Below are positions 51,185-59,773 of a DNA stretch of 64,000 nucleotides, piece by piece. The notes below the pieces were generated by a model. The model was not told the origin of the DNA, ran no database searches, and saw nothing but the letters and a program-made list of their open reading frames with translations. The position numbers were made by a program, and so were the translations under genes. The stretch spans positions 1,984,001-2,048,000 of the forward strand of contig NZ_CP023275.1 of NCBI RefSeq assembly GCF_002309535.1, read 5' to 3'. The stretch comes from Sulfurospirillum diekertiae. GTDB lineage: Bacteria; Campylobacterota; Campylobacteria; Campylobacterales; Sulfurospirillaceae. Every line of letters starts with the position of its first letter. The stretch's first letter is position 1.

Positions 51185-52609
51185 TTAAAGGGTATCAGCG
51201 TGTCGTTCAAACACCTCTTTATCCCAACCACCCCCGAGTGATTTGTACAAAGAAACCCCTGAACTGAGCAAAGCTTGCTTCGTTTGTGATGTAGCCAGTT
51301 TTGCTGAGAGTAGATTACGCTTTGCATCTAAAAGCGTAAGGTAATCGCCATAGCCATTTTCATACTGTTTTTTAGCGAGTAAGTACACTTGCTCAATATT
51401 TTTCTCATAGGAGAGCTGATGCTCTAGTTTTTGTGTGAGAGTATGTCGTTTGTTAAGGGCATCATAGGCATCTTGAAACGCTTGTTGAACCGTCTTTGCA
51501 TACGCAATCTCTGCTAACTCTTTGTTCGCTTTTGCACTCTCCACGTTGGAACTGGTTTTTCCCATATTAAACAATGGTGAGGCAAGGCTTCCACCAAAAC
51601 TATTCATCCCTGATTGGGATTTCATCAGGTTAGAAAGCTGTGTGCTCTCAAAGCCAAGTGCCCCTGAGAGGCTAATACTTGGAAAATAAGCAGCTCGTGC
51701 CACACCGATGTTGGCATTGGCTGCTTTTAAATTCTCTTCGGCTTGGGTAATATCAGGGCGTTTGGTTAAAAGCTCGGAAGGCAAATTGGCAGGCACGTTG
51801 ACATCGCTTGGTAAAACGCGTGGTAAGCCATCTTTACTAAACGCCGCTATGGCTTCGGGTGATTTGCCTACGAGTACAGCCAACGCACTTTGTTGGAGTA
51901 AAATCGCTTGCTCTAGCGCATCTTTCGTGATTTGAGCACTGTTCAGCTCTGCACGATCGGAGGCAAGAGTTCCTTTAGAAATAGCACCAAGCGTATACTT
52001 CGCCTCATTGCGCTTAAGCCCCTCTTCTCTTGCTTGTATTGTCTCATTGGTAATATCGAGTTGCTCATACAAACTAATCAATGTAAAGTAACTATCCGCC
52101 ACATTGGAAGCTAAAGAGATTTTTACCGTGTCTTTTGCCGCATACGTAGCGATCAACGAAGCACGAGAGGAAGCTTCAGCTTCTTTGTATTTACCCCAAA
52201 GATCAAGCTCATAACTAAGAACGGCACTGAGTGAAAAATCATTGTACGTATTATGCGCTTTAGAATTAAAGGTATCGCCACTGCTTCGAATTCTCTGACC
52301 AGAGCCCTGAACATCAAGGCTTGGGTAACGATCCGATGTACTTCGTGAAAGCGTTGCACGCGCCAAAGAGATATTGGCCATCGCTGATTGAAGATCATAG
52401 TTATTCTTCAGTGCCTCTTCAATTAAAGCGGTCAATTTTGCATCATGGTAATTGTTCCACCATGCTGCATCGACATACGGTGTTTCACTCTTTACATCCG
52501 AGCGGTACGCTTCTGGAAACGGTGTTGTGGGGACATTCAGCTCTGGAGAGAGTGAACATCCACTAAGAATTAAGGCTAGTACAGCACTGTAATAAAGACT
52601 ATTCTTCAT
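51185..52609 (-). CDS. RND outer membrane factor lipoprotein (NodT/OprM family)
   Basis: About 474 residues starting at ATG 52609 (AAGGA upstream; an earlier in-frame ATG lies within the pump gene). A lipobox LILSGC gives a lipidated Cys near residue 17. Two outer-membrane-efflux repeats follow, with YELDLWGKYKEAEASSRAS in the first and KRPDITQAEENLKAANANIGVARAAYFPS between them, all diagnostic of the NodT group. It is the exit duct of the tripartite pump and overlaps the pump gene by 11 bases. Confidence 0.93.
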   Translation of the reverse strand: MKNSLYYSAVLALILSGCSLSPELNVPTTPFPEAYRSDVKSETPYVDAAWWNNYHDAKLTALIEEALKNNYDLQSAMANISLARATLSRSTSDRYPSLDVQGSGQRIRSSGDTFNSKAHNTYNDFSLSAVLSYELDLWGKYKEAEASSRASLIATYAAKDTVKISLASNVADSYFTLISLYEQLDITNETIQAREEGLKRNEAKYTLGAISKGTLASDRAELNSAQITKDALEQAILLQQSALAVLVGKSPEAIAAFSKDGLPRVLPSDVNVPANLPSELLTKRPDITQAEENLKAANANIGVARAAYFPSISLSGALGFESTQLSNLMKSQSGMNSFGGSLASPLFNMGKTSSNVESAKANKELAEIAYAKTVQQAFQDAYDALNKRHTLTQKLEHQLSYEKNIEQVYLLAKKQYENGYGDYLTLLDAKRNLLSAKLATSQTKQALLSSGVSLYKSLGGGWDKEVFERHADTL

Positions 52610-55600
52610 CTTTTTTTCCTTTACGTGAAAACTTCGCATTTAATGACGCGAGCCAGTTGTAAAAGAGTGGAATAAAGAAGATCGCAATGGTTGTTGCGGC
52701 AATCATACCACCAATAACACCCGTCCCTATCGCATGACGGCTTCCCGCACCGGCACCTGAGCTAATCGCCAAAGGTAAAACACCAATGGTAAAGGCAAGT
52801 GATGTCATAACAATCGGACGGAAACGTAAACGTGCCGCTTCAAGGGTTGCATCAAAAATTGACTTACCTTTCTCTTGCGCTTGCATTGCAAACTCAACGA
52901 TCAAAATCGCATTTTTAGCCGATAAAGCAATCAGTACCAAAAGACCGATTTGGAAATAGATGTCGTTGCTCAGTCCTCGTAAATAAACCGCCATAATCGC
53001 ACCAAAGACAGCAAACGGAACCGCGGTAATAACCGCAAGTGGCATCAACCATCTCTCATACTGAGCTGACAAAATCAAGAAGATAAAGACTAGTCCGAAA
53101 ATGAATGCTTGGCTTCCGCTTCCTGACATAGCTTTTTCTTGATAAGCAGTTCCAGACCATGCTATTGTATAACCGGAAGGTGCTACCTCTTTTACGACTT
53201 CTTCGATGGCTTTTAGCGCATCACCCGATGTATAGCCAGGAGCAGGTTCTCCCATGATTTTTGCAGCTGAAAAAAGATTGAAACGGTCAACAATGTCAGG
53301 CCCAACGATACGTTCATAACTGACCAGCGAACTTAGTGGAATCAGTTTTCCATTATCAGATTTAACGAAAACATTTCTTAAATCCTCAGGTTTTTCTCTA
53401 AAATTAGCTTCTGATTGAACATTGACTTGATAGGTACGTCCAAAAAGATTAAAATCATTGACATAGTAAGCACCAAACGTCGCTTGAAGTGTGCTAAAGA
53501 GATTTTGAATAGAAACACCCAGTGCCATCGCTTTTTCACGATCAACATTCATCCGGTATTGCGGTACAGCTGAATCAAAAGTACTCCTAACGACCATCAA
53601 TTCTGGACGTTGGCGCGCTTTAGCGACCACATCATTCACAACATTTCCTAAATCGTGAAATGAACCACCCACTCTATCTTGTAAATACATCTCAAAACCA
53701 CCGGTAAGACTAAGGCCTATAATTGGAGGTGGATTGACAGTAAAAATATTGGCATCTGCAATTTTTGCAAAAGCCTCATTATACTTTTTACTGAGTACCA
53801 TCGAATGGTGTGATGGATCTTTACGCTCATCCCAATCTTTTAAGAGTAAAAAAGAGGTTCCAGCATTGGACTTATTCGCACCACTACTACGATCAAATCC
53901 TGTAATAACCATCGAATACACAACATCGTCCATCTTGAGTGTGATATCATCTAATTGGTCCATAACTTTTTGTGTACGATTTAAAGTTGCAGCAGGTGGA
54001 AGTGAAACCAATGTAGCCAAATACCCTTTGTCTTCATTAGGGACTAAGCTAGTAGGGATTTCTTGAAAGAGCTGATAGGTTGTTCCTATCATGACTGCAA
54101 AGATAATCAAACTAATCATTCCATGACGTACCAGCAAGCTAACCCCACTGGTAAACCAATTGGTTGAGGCATCAAAGAACTCATTAAATTTTTTGACAAA
54201 CCAAAACGGTTGTGGCTCTTGTTTTTTAAGTAGAATTGCACATAAGGCAGGTGTTAAGGTAAGCGCTACAAAACCAGAGATAACCACAGAGATAACAATG
54301 GTAATTGCAAATTGCTGATACATTGCTCCAGTGAAACCACCCATAAATGTTACAGGGATAAATACGGCACATAAAACAAGCACAATGGCGACCACAGGAC
54401 CTGTTACCTCTTGCATCGCTTTAATCGTTGCATCTTTGACGGTAATATCTTTTTCAGAATGCAAGATACGTTCAACGTTTTCAATAACGATAATAGCATC
54501 ATCGACAACGATACCAATGGCAAGCACCAAACCAAATAAGGTTAAAAGGTTAATCGAAAATCCTAATGCATACATCCCCGCAAAGGTTCCGATGATGGAT
54601 ACAGGAATCGCAAGCACAGGAATAATCGTTGCGCGCATATTTTGTAAGAACATGTAAACAATAATAACAACGAGTAAAAGGGCCTCAATCAATGTTTTTA
54701 CCACTTCTTGTGCGGAAACTTCAACAAACTTTGTTGTATCGTAAGGCACATGGTACTCGATATCTTCAGGAAATGATTTAGCAATTTCAGCCATAGCTGC
54801 TTCAACACGTTTGCCCGTAGCAAGGGCATTTGCACCTGATTGTAAATAGATACCAATAGGAATACCAGGCTGTCCATTGAGTTTTCCTAAAATGTCATAT
54901 GACTTGGCACCAAGTTCTACACGTGCAACATCACGAAGTCGGAGCGTTGAACCATCTTTATTAGACTTTAGAATAATTTTTTCAAACTCATCGACTTTAT
55001 CTAATCGCCCTTTCGTACTGATCGTAAAGGTATATGCTTGCGAACTTTCAGAAGGTGTTTGATTAAACCTTCCTGCGGCAAACTGTGCATTTTGCTGAGA
55101 TACTGCATTAATGACATCGGCTGGGGTAAGATTATATTTGGCGAGTTGATCAGGCTTCATCCAAATACGCATTGAGTAATCAAGCGTTCCAAATAAAGAA
55201 GCATCACCCACACCTTCAATCCTTTTAAGTTCATCAATCACGTTAATCAGTGCATAGTTTGCTAGGTAAATTTGATCGTAACTCTGCTTTGGAGAAACGA
55301 GTGTAACCAATTTTATAATATTGGATGAGCGTTTACGCACCGTAACCCCTTGTGCTTGCACTTCACTTGGGAGTTTATTAAGAGCTGCTTGAACACGGTT
55401 ATTGACGTTAATCGTCGCTTGATCAGCGTTTGTTCCAATTTTAAAATAAACATTGATCGATAAAGAGCCTGTTGATGAAGCCGTTGAAGACATGTACATC
55501 ATATTTTCAACGCCATTAATTTGCTCTTCTATGGGTGCAGCTACGGTCTTTGAAATCGTCTCTGCGTTAGCACCATTATATGTTGTACTAACAACAACTT

Positions 55601-55727
55601 GCGGAGGCGTAACCTCTGGATACTCCTCAATAGGCAAGCCTTTTATACCCATCAAGCCCGCTATAATCACAACAATCGAAAGGACGGTTGCAAAAATAGG
55701 CCTGTTGATAAAAAATTTAGAAAACAT
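52599..55727 (-). CDS. RND multidrug efflux pump (AcrB/MexB-like)
   Basis: A 1042-residue HAE1 permease with the usual twelve helices and two large periplasmic loops. Visible are FFINRPIFATVLSI at the N-terminus, the proton-relay Asp pair in GIVVDDAIIVIENV, and the second-half Lys of SAKNAILIVEFA. It uses the proton gradient to expel drugs, solvents or other hydrophobic compounds through the outer membrane factor encoded next. It lies three bases after the adaptor gene. Confidence 0.96.
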   Translation of the reverse strand: MFSKFFINRPIFATVLSIVVIIAGLMGIKGLPIEEYPEVTPPQVVVSTTYNGANAETISKTVAAPIEEQINGVENMMYMSSTASSTGSLSINVYFKIGTNADQATINVNNRVQAALNKLPSEVQAQGVTVRKRSSNIIKLVTLVSPKQSYDQIYLANYALINVIDELKRIEGVGDASLFGTLDYSMRIWMKPDQLAKYNLTPADVINAVSQQNAQFAAGRFNQTPSESSQAYTFTISTKGRLDKVDEFEKIILKSNKDGSTLRLRDVARVELGAKSYDILGKLNGQPGIPIGIYLQSGANALATGKRVEAAMAEIAKSFPEDIEYHVPYDTTKFVEVSAQEVVKTLIEALLLVVIIVYMFLQNMRATIIPVLAIPVSIIGTFAGMYALGFSINLLTLFGLVLAIGIVVDDAIIVIENVERILHSEKDITVKDATIKAMQEVTGPVVAIVLVLCAVFIPVTFMGGFTGAMYQQFAITIVISVVISGFVALTLTPALCAILLKKQEPQPFWFVKKFNEFFDASTNWFTSGVSLLVRHGMISLIIFAVMIGTTYQLFQEIPTSLVPNEDKGYLATLVSLPPAATLNRTQKVMDQLDDITLKMDDVVYSMVITGFDRSSGANKSNAGTSFLLLKDWDERKDPSHHSMVLSKKYNEAFAKIADANIFTVNPPPIIGLSLTGGFEMYLQDRVGGSFHDLGNVVNDVVAKARQRPELMVVRSTFDSAVPQYRMNVDREKAMALGVSIQNLFSTLQATFGAYYVNDFNLFGRTYQVNVQSEANFREKPEDLRNVFVKSDNGKLIPLSSLVSYERIVGPDIVDRFNLFSAAKIMGEPAPGYTSGDALKAIEEVVKEVAPSGYTIAWSGTAYQEKAMSGSGSQAFIFGLVFIFLILSAQYERWLMPLAVITAVPFAVFGAIMAVYLRGLSNDIYFQIGLLVLIALSAKNAILIVEFAMQAQEKGKSIFDATLEAARLRFRPIVMTSLAFTIGVLPLAISSGAGAGSRHAIGTGVIGGMIAATTIAIFFIPLFYNWLASLNAKFSRKGKKDEE

Positions 55728-55730
55728 ACT

Positions 55731-56888
55731 TTATTCCTTCGCTTCTATAACATTAACCGCAGAACCTGGGCGCAGTTTCGTGAGGTTATCGGTAATGACA
55801 ACATCTCCTGCACTCAAACCACTTTCAATGATATAGGTGTCATTATGAACGGTTCCTGCTTTGACAGGAACTTTAGTCGCTTTGCCCTCTTTGACAACAT
55901 ACACAAACGAACCAATGGCTTCTTGTAACAATGCCTTTTGAGGAATACTAATCGCATCTTTATAGACCAAGCCTTCTACATTCACACGTACAAACAGACC
56001 GGGTATTAAAATATTATTGGGATTAGCAAAGGTGGCTCTTGCTTTAATCGTAGAAGTTTCAGCATCCACATAACTATCGATAAAATCTAAAGTTCCCGTT
56101 TTGGCATATTTGGTGCCATCGGGGGTAGAGAGTTGAATAGGAAGTTTTGCTTGCGCTAAACTATTCCAGTTACCTGTTCCCATCACATAACGTTTTTTCA
56201 AAAGTTCAATATCAGGTAAGGAGAATTCAACATAGATAGGATCGGTTTGGGTAATCGTCGTTAGTGTCATCGTATCACTACTAGAACCGACATAACTTCC
56301 AACATCTTGAGCATTGAGGCTTGTCATACCACTAATGGTTGCTTTAACTTTGGTATAGTTAAAATCAATCGTTGCTTTTTTAAGCGCTGCTTGTGAAGAT
56401 TTGAGCGAAGCTCCTGCTGACTCATAGGCAGAGAGTGCGGCATCACGCTCTTTTTGGCTCACAGCATCTTGATCAAACAAGGCTTTGGTACGTTCCCAAT
56501 CACGTGTTGCTTGTTTAAGGGTCGCTTCTTTTACACCAACATCTGCCACCGCTTCTTGCATCAATGCTTCATAACGGTCTGAGTCAATTTGATAGAGTGT
56601 TTCGCCTGCTTTTACAAAGCTACCTTCAGTAAAGTATTTCTTTTCCAAAACACCACTGACACGTGCAACAATACTCACTTGTTGCATACTTTTTACTTTT
56701 GCTGGATATTCAAGTGAAACAGGAACATCACTGGTGATCACTTTATAGGTGGATACACTTAAAGGAGGCATCGCTGGCATCCCTGCTGTTTTTTTATCTT
56801 GACTTGAGCATCCTGTTACCAAAAAAGCTCCCAAAACACCTATTAATGCATATCTAGCATATGTTAAATACACTCTATTTGTTGTCAT
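55731..56888 (-). CDS. RND periplasmic adaptor lipoprotein (AcrA/MexA-like)
   Basis: About 385 residues beginning at ATG 56888 (GGAG eight bases before). Lipobox LVTGC near residue 27, then the barrel-sandwich segment VSIVARVSGVLEKKYFTEGSF, an alpha-hairpin (ATLKQATRDWERTKAL...) and GLFVRVNVEG of the beta-barrel. It joins the pump to the outer membrane factor. First gene of unit E, driven by element E. Confidence 0.94.
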   Translation of the reverse strand: MTTNRVYLTYARYALIGVLGAFLVTGCSSQDKKTAGMPAMPPLSVSTYKVITSDVPVSLEYPAKVKSMQQVSIVARVSGVLEKKYFTEGSFVKAGETLYQIDSDRYEALMQEAVADVGVKEATLKQATRDWERTKALFDQDAVSQKERDAALSAYESAGASLKSSQAALKKATIDFNYTKVKATISGMTSLNAQDVGSYVGSSSDTMTLTTITQTDPIYVEFSLPDIELLKKRYVMGTGNWNSLAQAKLPIQLSTPDGTKYAKTGTLDFIDSYVDAETSTIKARATFANPNNILIPGLFVRVNVEGLVYKDAISIPQKALLQEAIGSFVYVVKEGKATKVPVKAGTVHNDTYIIESGLSAGDVVITDNLTKLRPGSAVNVIEAKE

Positions 56889-56934
56889 TTTTCGCTCCAT
56901 TTATATATCTAATAAGAATAATTTGTGTTGAAGA

Positions 56935-56999
56935 ATTATAGGTATTAATAAGATATCTCGATAGAATGATAATCCTCAATGGTTGCCTAATTATGCAAA
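56935..56999 (-). promoter_or_regulatory. Island regulatory element E and promoter
   Basis: On the minus strand TTTGCATAATTAGGCAA (from 56999) to ATCATTCTA (56970-56962) is the 38-bp element, 21 bases before TATAAT (56940-56935). One base differs from the consensus (T for G after TTTGCA). It controls the RND operon, tying the pump to the reductase units. Confidence 0.85.
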
Positions 57000-57439
57000 G
57001 ATAATAAAAGTATTTTTTTAAATAAACAATAATGTGAAGACTATACAACATTGGCTATAGCTATCATTTATAATAATGATGGAGGAGAATAAATATATAA
57101 TTTATTATAAATTTTAAGAATAAAATAATTAAAATAGATTTTTAAATATATAATGTAATCTTAAATTTAAGAATTAATAGAAATAAAATTCTAGAAGAAC
57201 CTTAAAAGAGTTGTGTTGTCACTTTAAAAAATATATTTGTAATCTTATGTTTACATTTTGTTTAACTAAATTTTTTGATAATGAATATATACAAATAGGG
57301 AAAAATATGACATTTGTCAGACGAAGTGCTAAACTCGTCAGTTGACAATGTGATTTGAGAGTTGCATTTTGATTTAAAACCTTAAGGAACCAAGTTAAAT
57401 TGATTAAACTCCATTTTCAAATTTCTGGAAAGGAGTTGA
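57000..57439. other. Very AT-rich non-coding stretch before the IS remnant
   Basis: No gene is seen. Around 57315-57350 the sequence TTTGTCAGACGAAGTGC... TTGACAATGTGA has the TG-rich look of IS21-type termini, but no matching right end was found. The rest is simple AT-rich sequence. Confidence 0.5.
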
Positions 57440-58040
57440 GTGTTAAAAAAAGGTGAAATTAAAATGATAAAGAAGTTTTTAGCTGAGGGATTGAGCAAGA
57501 GTGTCATTGCACGAAAGTTGGGTGTTTCAAGAGATACCGTAAGACGTTATGCAATCTTCCTGATGAGATTATATTCCCCATATCAATAGACCTCCAGTGA
57601 TCAATAGCGTTGATCCTTATTTACCTCATATTGCCAAGATGTTAGAGATGGCAGGGCAGACAAAGAGTGAAATACCATTAACCGTCATTTATGAAGAGAT
57701 CAAGAAGCTTGGATACGATGGAAGTTTGCGGTGGTTACAGCAAGTCATTGGGCGTTATGAGCTAAGAGCTCGTGCCAAGAGTGAAGAGCCTATTATTCGC
57801 TTTGAAACCCAACCAGCCCAACAAATGCAAGTTGATTAGATAGAGTTTCCTAAAGATAATCTCTCCCATTTGTTTCAACAATGGATATTATTCTAGGGAT
57901 TCATATGTGGAATATGTCAATAATGAGAAGATAGAAACGCTTATCGGATTTCATATGAATGCCTTTAGCTACTTCGGAGGCATTCCAAAGGAGTGTTTGT
58001 ATGACAATTGACTTCGATTTTATACGAACCATTTCTACTC
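57440..58040 (+). pseudogene. Decayed IS21-family transposase (istA remnant)
   Basis: The start (GTG 57440 behind AAAGGAG) encodes KKGEIKMIKKFLAEGLSKSV then ARKLGVSRDTVRRYA, the IstA helix-turn-helix. Frame changes occur near 57555-57585; the 57597-57839 segment reads PPVINSVDPYLP and RFETQPAQQMQVD in another frame. A TAG stands where IstA has the Trp of QVDW. Further fragments (IEFPKDNLSH, NEKIETLIGFHMNAFSYFGG, IPKECLYDN) lie in shifted frames to about 58010. No istB is intact. The element is inactive. Confidence 0.88.
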
Positions 58041-58263
58041 TAAAAAGAAGATTACTGAGGAATGTTGATAGAACCTGGTTATCTATCTGAGAAACAGTAT
58101 AATGTGAATAAACGTCTATTTCAAGGGGTTAGTGGTTGTAAAGACTATTGAGGATTGCTGAGTTTTACTGATAAAAAGGCATGGAAGGAGCTTTTCTATG
58201 CACTACGCTTTGTTCAAGTCCTAGTTTTCTACCTTATTCCTACACAAAAGTGTCACTATTGAC

Positions 58264-58289
58264 TATTGTATCAATTTTTGTGTTGTTTT
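58264..58289 (+). repeat. Right copy of the 26-bp direct repeat
   Basis: Exact copy, same orientation, of 29504-29529. It follows the istA remnant and precedes the terminator of the lplT-aas pair. After the identical part the two flanks stay similar for a few bases (AATTAA-like) and then diverge. Confidence 0.75.
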
Positions 58290-58330
58290 AAAATTAAGAT
58301 GCTAAAGAGTTAAAAGAAAAAATGTTAGAA

Positions 58331-58364
58331 GAAAAAAACGCTCGAACCGGGCAATTCGAGCGTT
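58331..58364 (-). terminator. Intrinsic terminator of the aas-lplT operon
   Basis: On the minus strand AACGCTCGAA (58364-58355) pairs perfectly with TTCGAGCGTT (58346-58337) around an eight-base loop and is followed by a run of T (complement of the A-run at 58332-58338). It is 150 bases after the lplT stop and marks the start of the right core block. Confidence 0.85.
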
Positions 58365-58510
58365 GATCTTAAAAATTGGTAGGTTCTACACAAAAAGGAG
58401 GTATGTGTCTTACAAGTGAAAGTATAGGCTTATACCTTAAACAAGATATGAACCATTCGTTAATAAAAACTAAACCTGTAAAAAGCGTTCATATTCTTTA
58501 CATGTAAACC

Positions 58511-59773
58511 CTAATCAATCCGTTTGTAAACCACCCATGCGATCCATGTTGCGATAATGCCTGTGCCGATGGCTGCTGATAAAAAGACCTCAGGGATTCG
58601 CCATGAAGCGTCCAATAAAACCATCGTAAGCACCGCACCCAGTACCATAAACAGGGCATTTAAGATGTTGTTGGCAGCGATAATGCGTGAGCGAAAGGAT
58701 GGGTCACTTTGGCTTTGCATGATGGCATAAAGGGGGACACTAAAGAGTCCGCCAAAAAGAGCGATCAGTGTCAAATCAACTAAAATGTGCCAAAAGGTGA
58801 TGCTTGAAAAGAGTGCTGCTACAGGCACAAAGCTCGAAGAGGTCAACGCAAAGTCGATTCCAAAAAATGCCATGCCCAAAGCACCCAGTATGATCAAAGA
58901 AGGGCGAATCGTGTGGTGGCTTAGTTTTTCGCATAAGAACGAGCCCACGCCGATGCCAACGGTAAAGAGACTGAGCAGAAGCGTCACGGTGGTTTCATCG
59001 CCTTCTAAAACGATTTTGACGAATGCGGGAAATTGGGAAAGTAAGAGCGCGCCATAGAGCCAAAACCATGAAATGGCGATGATAGAGAGAAACACCGTTT
59101 TGTTCGTATAAGAGAGTTTGAGCGTTTGTGCCGTTTGCGAAAAAATATTGTACGAAAGACTCATTTGTGCATTGAGTGAAGGTGCGGTAGGAATGGAGCG
59201 ACTGCATACGTAACCGATCAGTGCGATTGCTATGCCCATAACACCTGCAATGATACCTCCATACGCGGAAGCTGCGATCAGCCCTCCTCCAAGCGTGCCA
59301 AGCAAAATCGCTCCAAATGTTCCCGACTCGACCAAAGCGTTTGCCGTAATCAGTTCATTTTCGCCCATATGTTGGGGAATGATGGCGTATTTGATCGGAC
59401 CAAAAAGCGTTGAGTGTAGCCCCATGCCAAAGACCACGACCAACAGCAGACTGAACCAATGCATGTAAAATCCAAGCGTGGCGATGCTCATCAAACCAAA
59501 CTCCAAAAGCTTGACCAAGCGTGTTAATGCCGCCTTGTCGTATTTATCCGCCAGAGCTCCTGCAAGCCCCGAAAAGAGGAAAAAAGGTACAATAAAAATC
59601 GCCCCGATAAGCGGTGCTAAAACTTCCAAAGGTAAACTCGTCCAAGAACCTGCGTGAAACGTGACCAAAATAGCCAAGGTATTTTTGAAAATATTGTCGT
59701 TAAACGCACCTAAAAACTGTACCGTAAACAACGGCGCAAACCGTTTGGTTTTTAAAAGGTAAAAAGCACTCAT
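58511..59773 (-). CDS. lplT: MFS lysophospholipid transporter-like protein (LplT)
   Basis: A 420-residue MFS permease with about twelve helices; RFAPLFTVQFLGAFNDNIFKN at the N-terminus and LAGALADKYDKAALTRLVK are LplT hallmarks. LplT flips lysophospholipids to the cytoplasmic leaflet for re-acylation by Aas. Its ATG overlaps the Aas stop by four bases (ATGA), and in enterobacteria the pair is also adjacent. An exact TTTACATGTAAA lies right after its stop codon. Confidence 0.88.
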   Translation of the reverse strand: MSAFYLLKTKRFAPLFTVQFLGAFNDNIFKNTLAILVTFHAGSWTSLPLEVLAPLIGAIFIVPFFLFSGLAGALADKYDKAALTRLVKLLEFGLMSIATLGFYMHWFSLLLVVVFGMGLHSTLFGPIKYAIIPQHMGENELITANALVESGTFGAILLGTLGGGLIAASAYGGIIAGVMGIAIALIGYVCSRSIPTAPSLNAQMSLSYNIFSQTAQTLKLSYTNKTVFLSIIAISWFWLYGALLLSQFPAFVKIVLEGDETTVTLLLSLFTVGIGVGSFLCEKLSHHTIRPSLIILGALGMAFFGIDFALTSSSFVPVAALFSSITFWHILVDLTLIALFGGLFSVPLYAIMQSQSDPSFRSRIIAANNILNALFMVLGAVLTMVLLDASWRIPEVFLSAAIGTGIIATWIAWVVYKRID

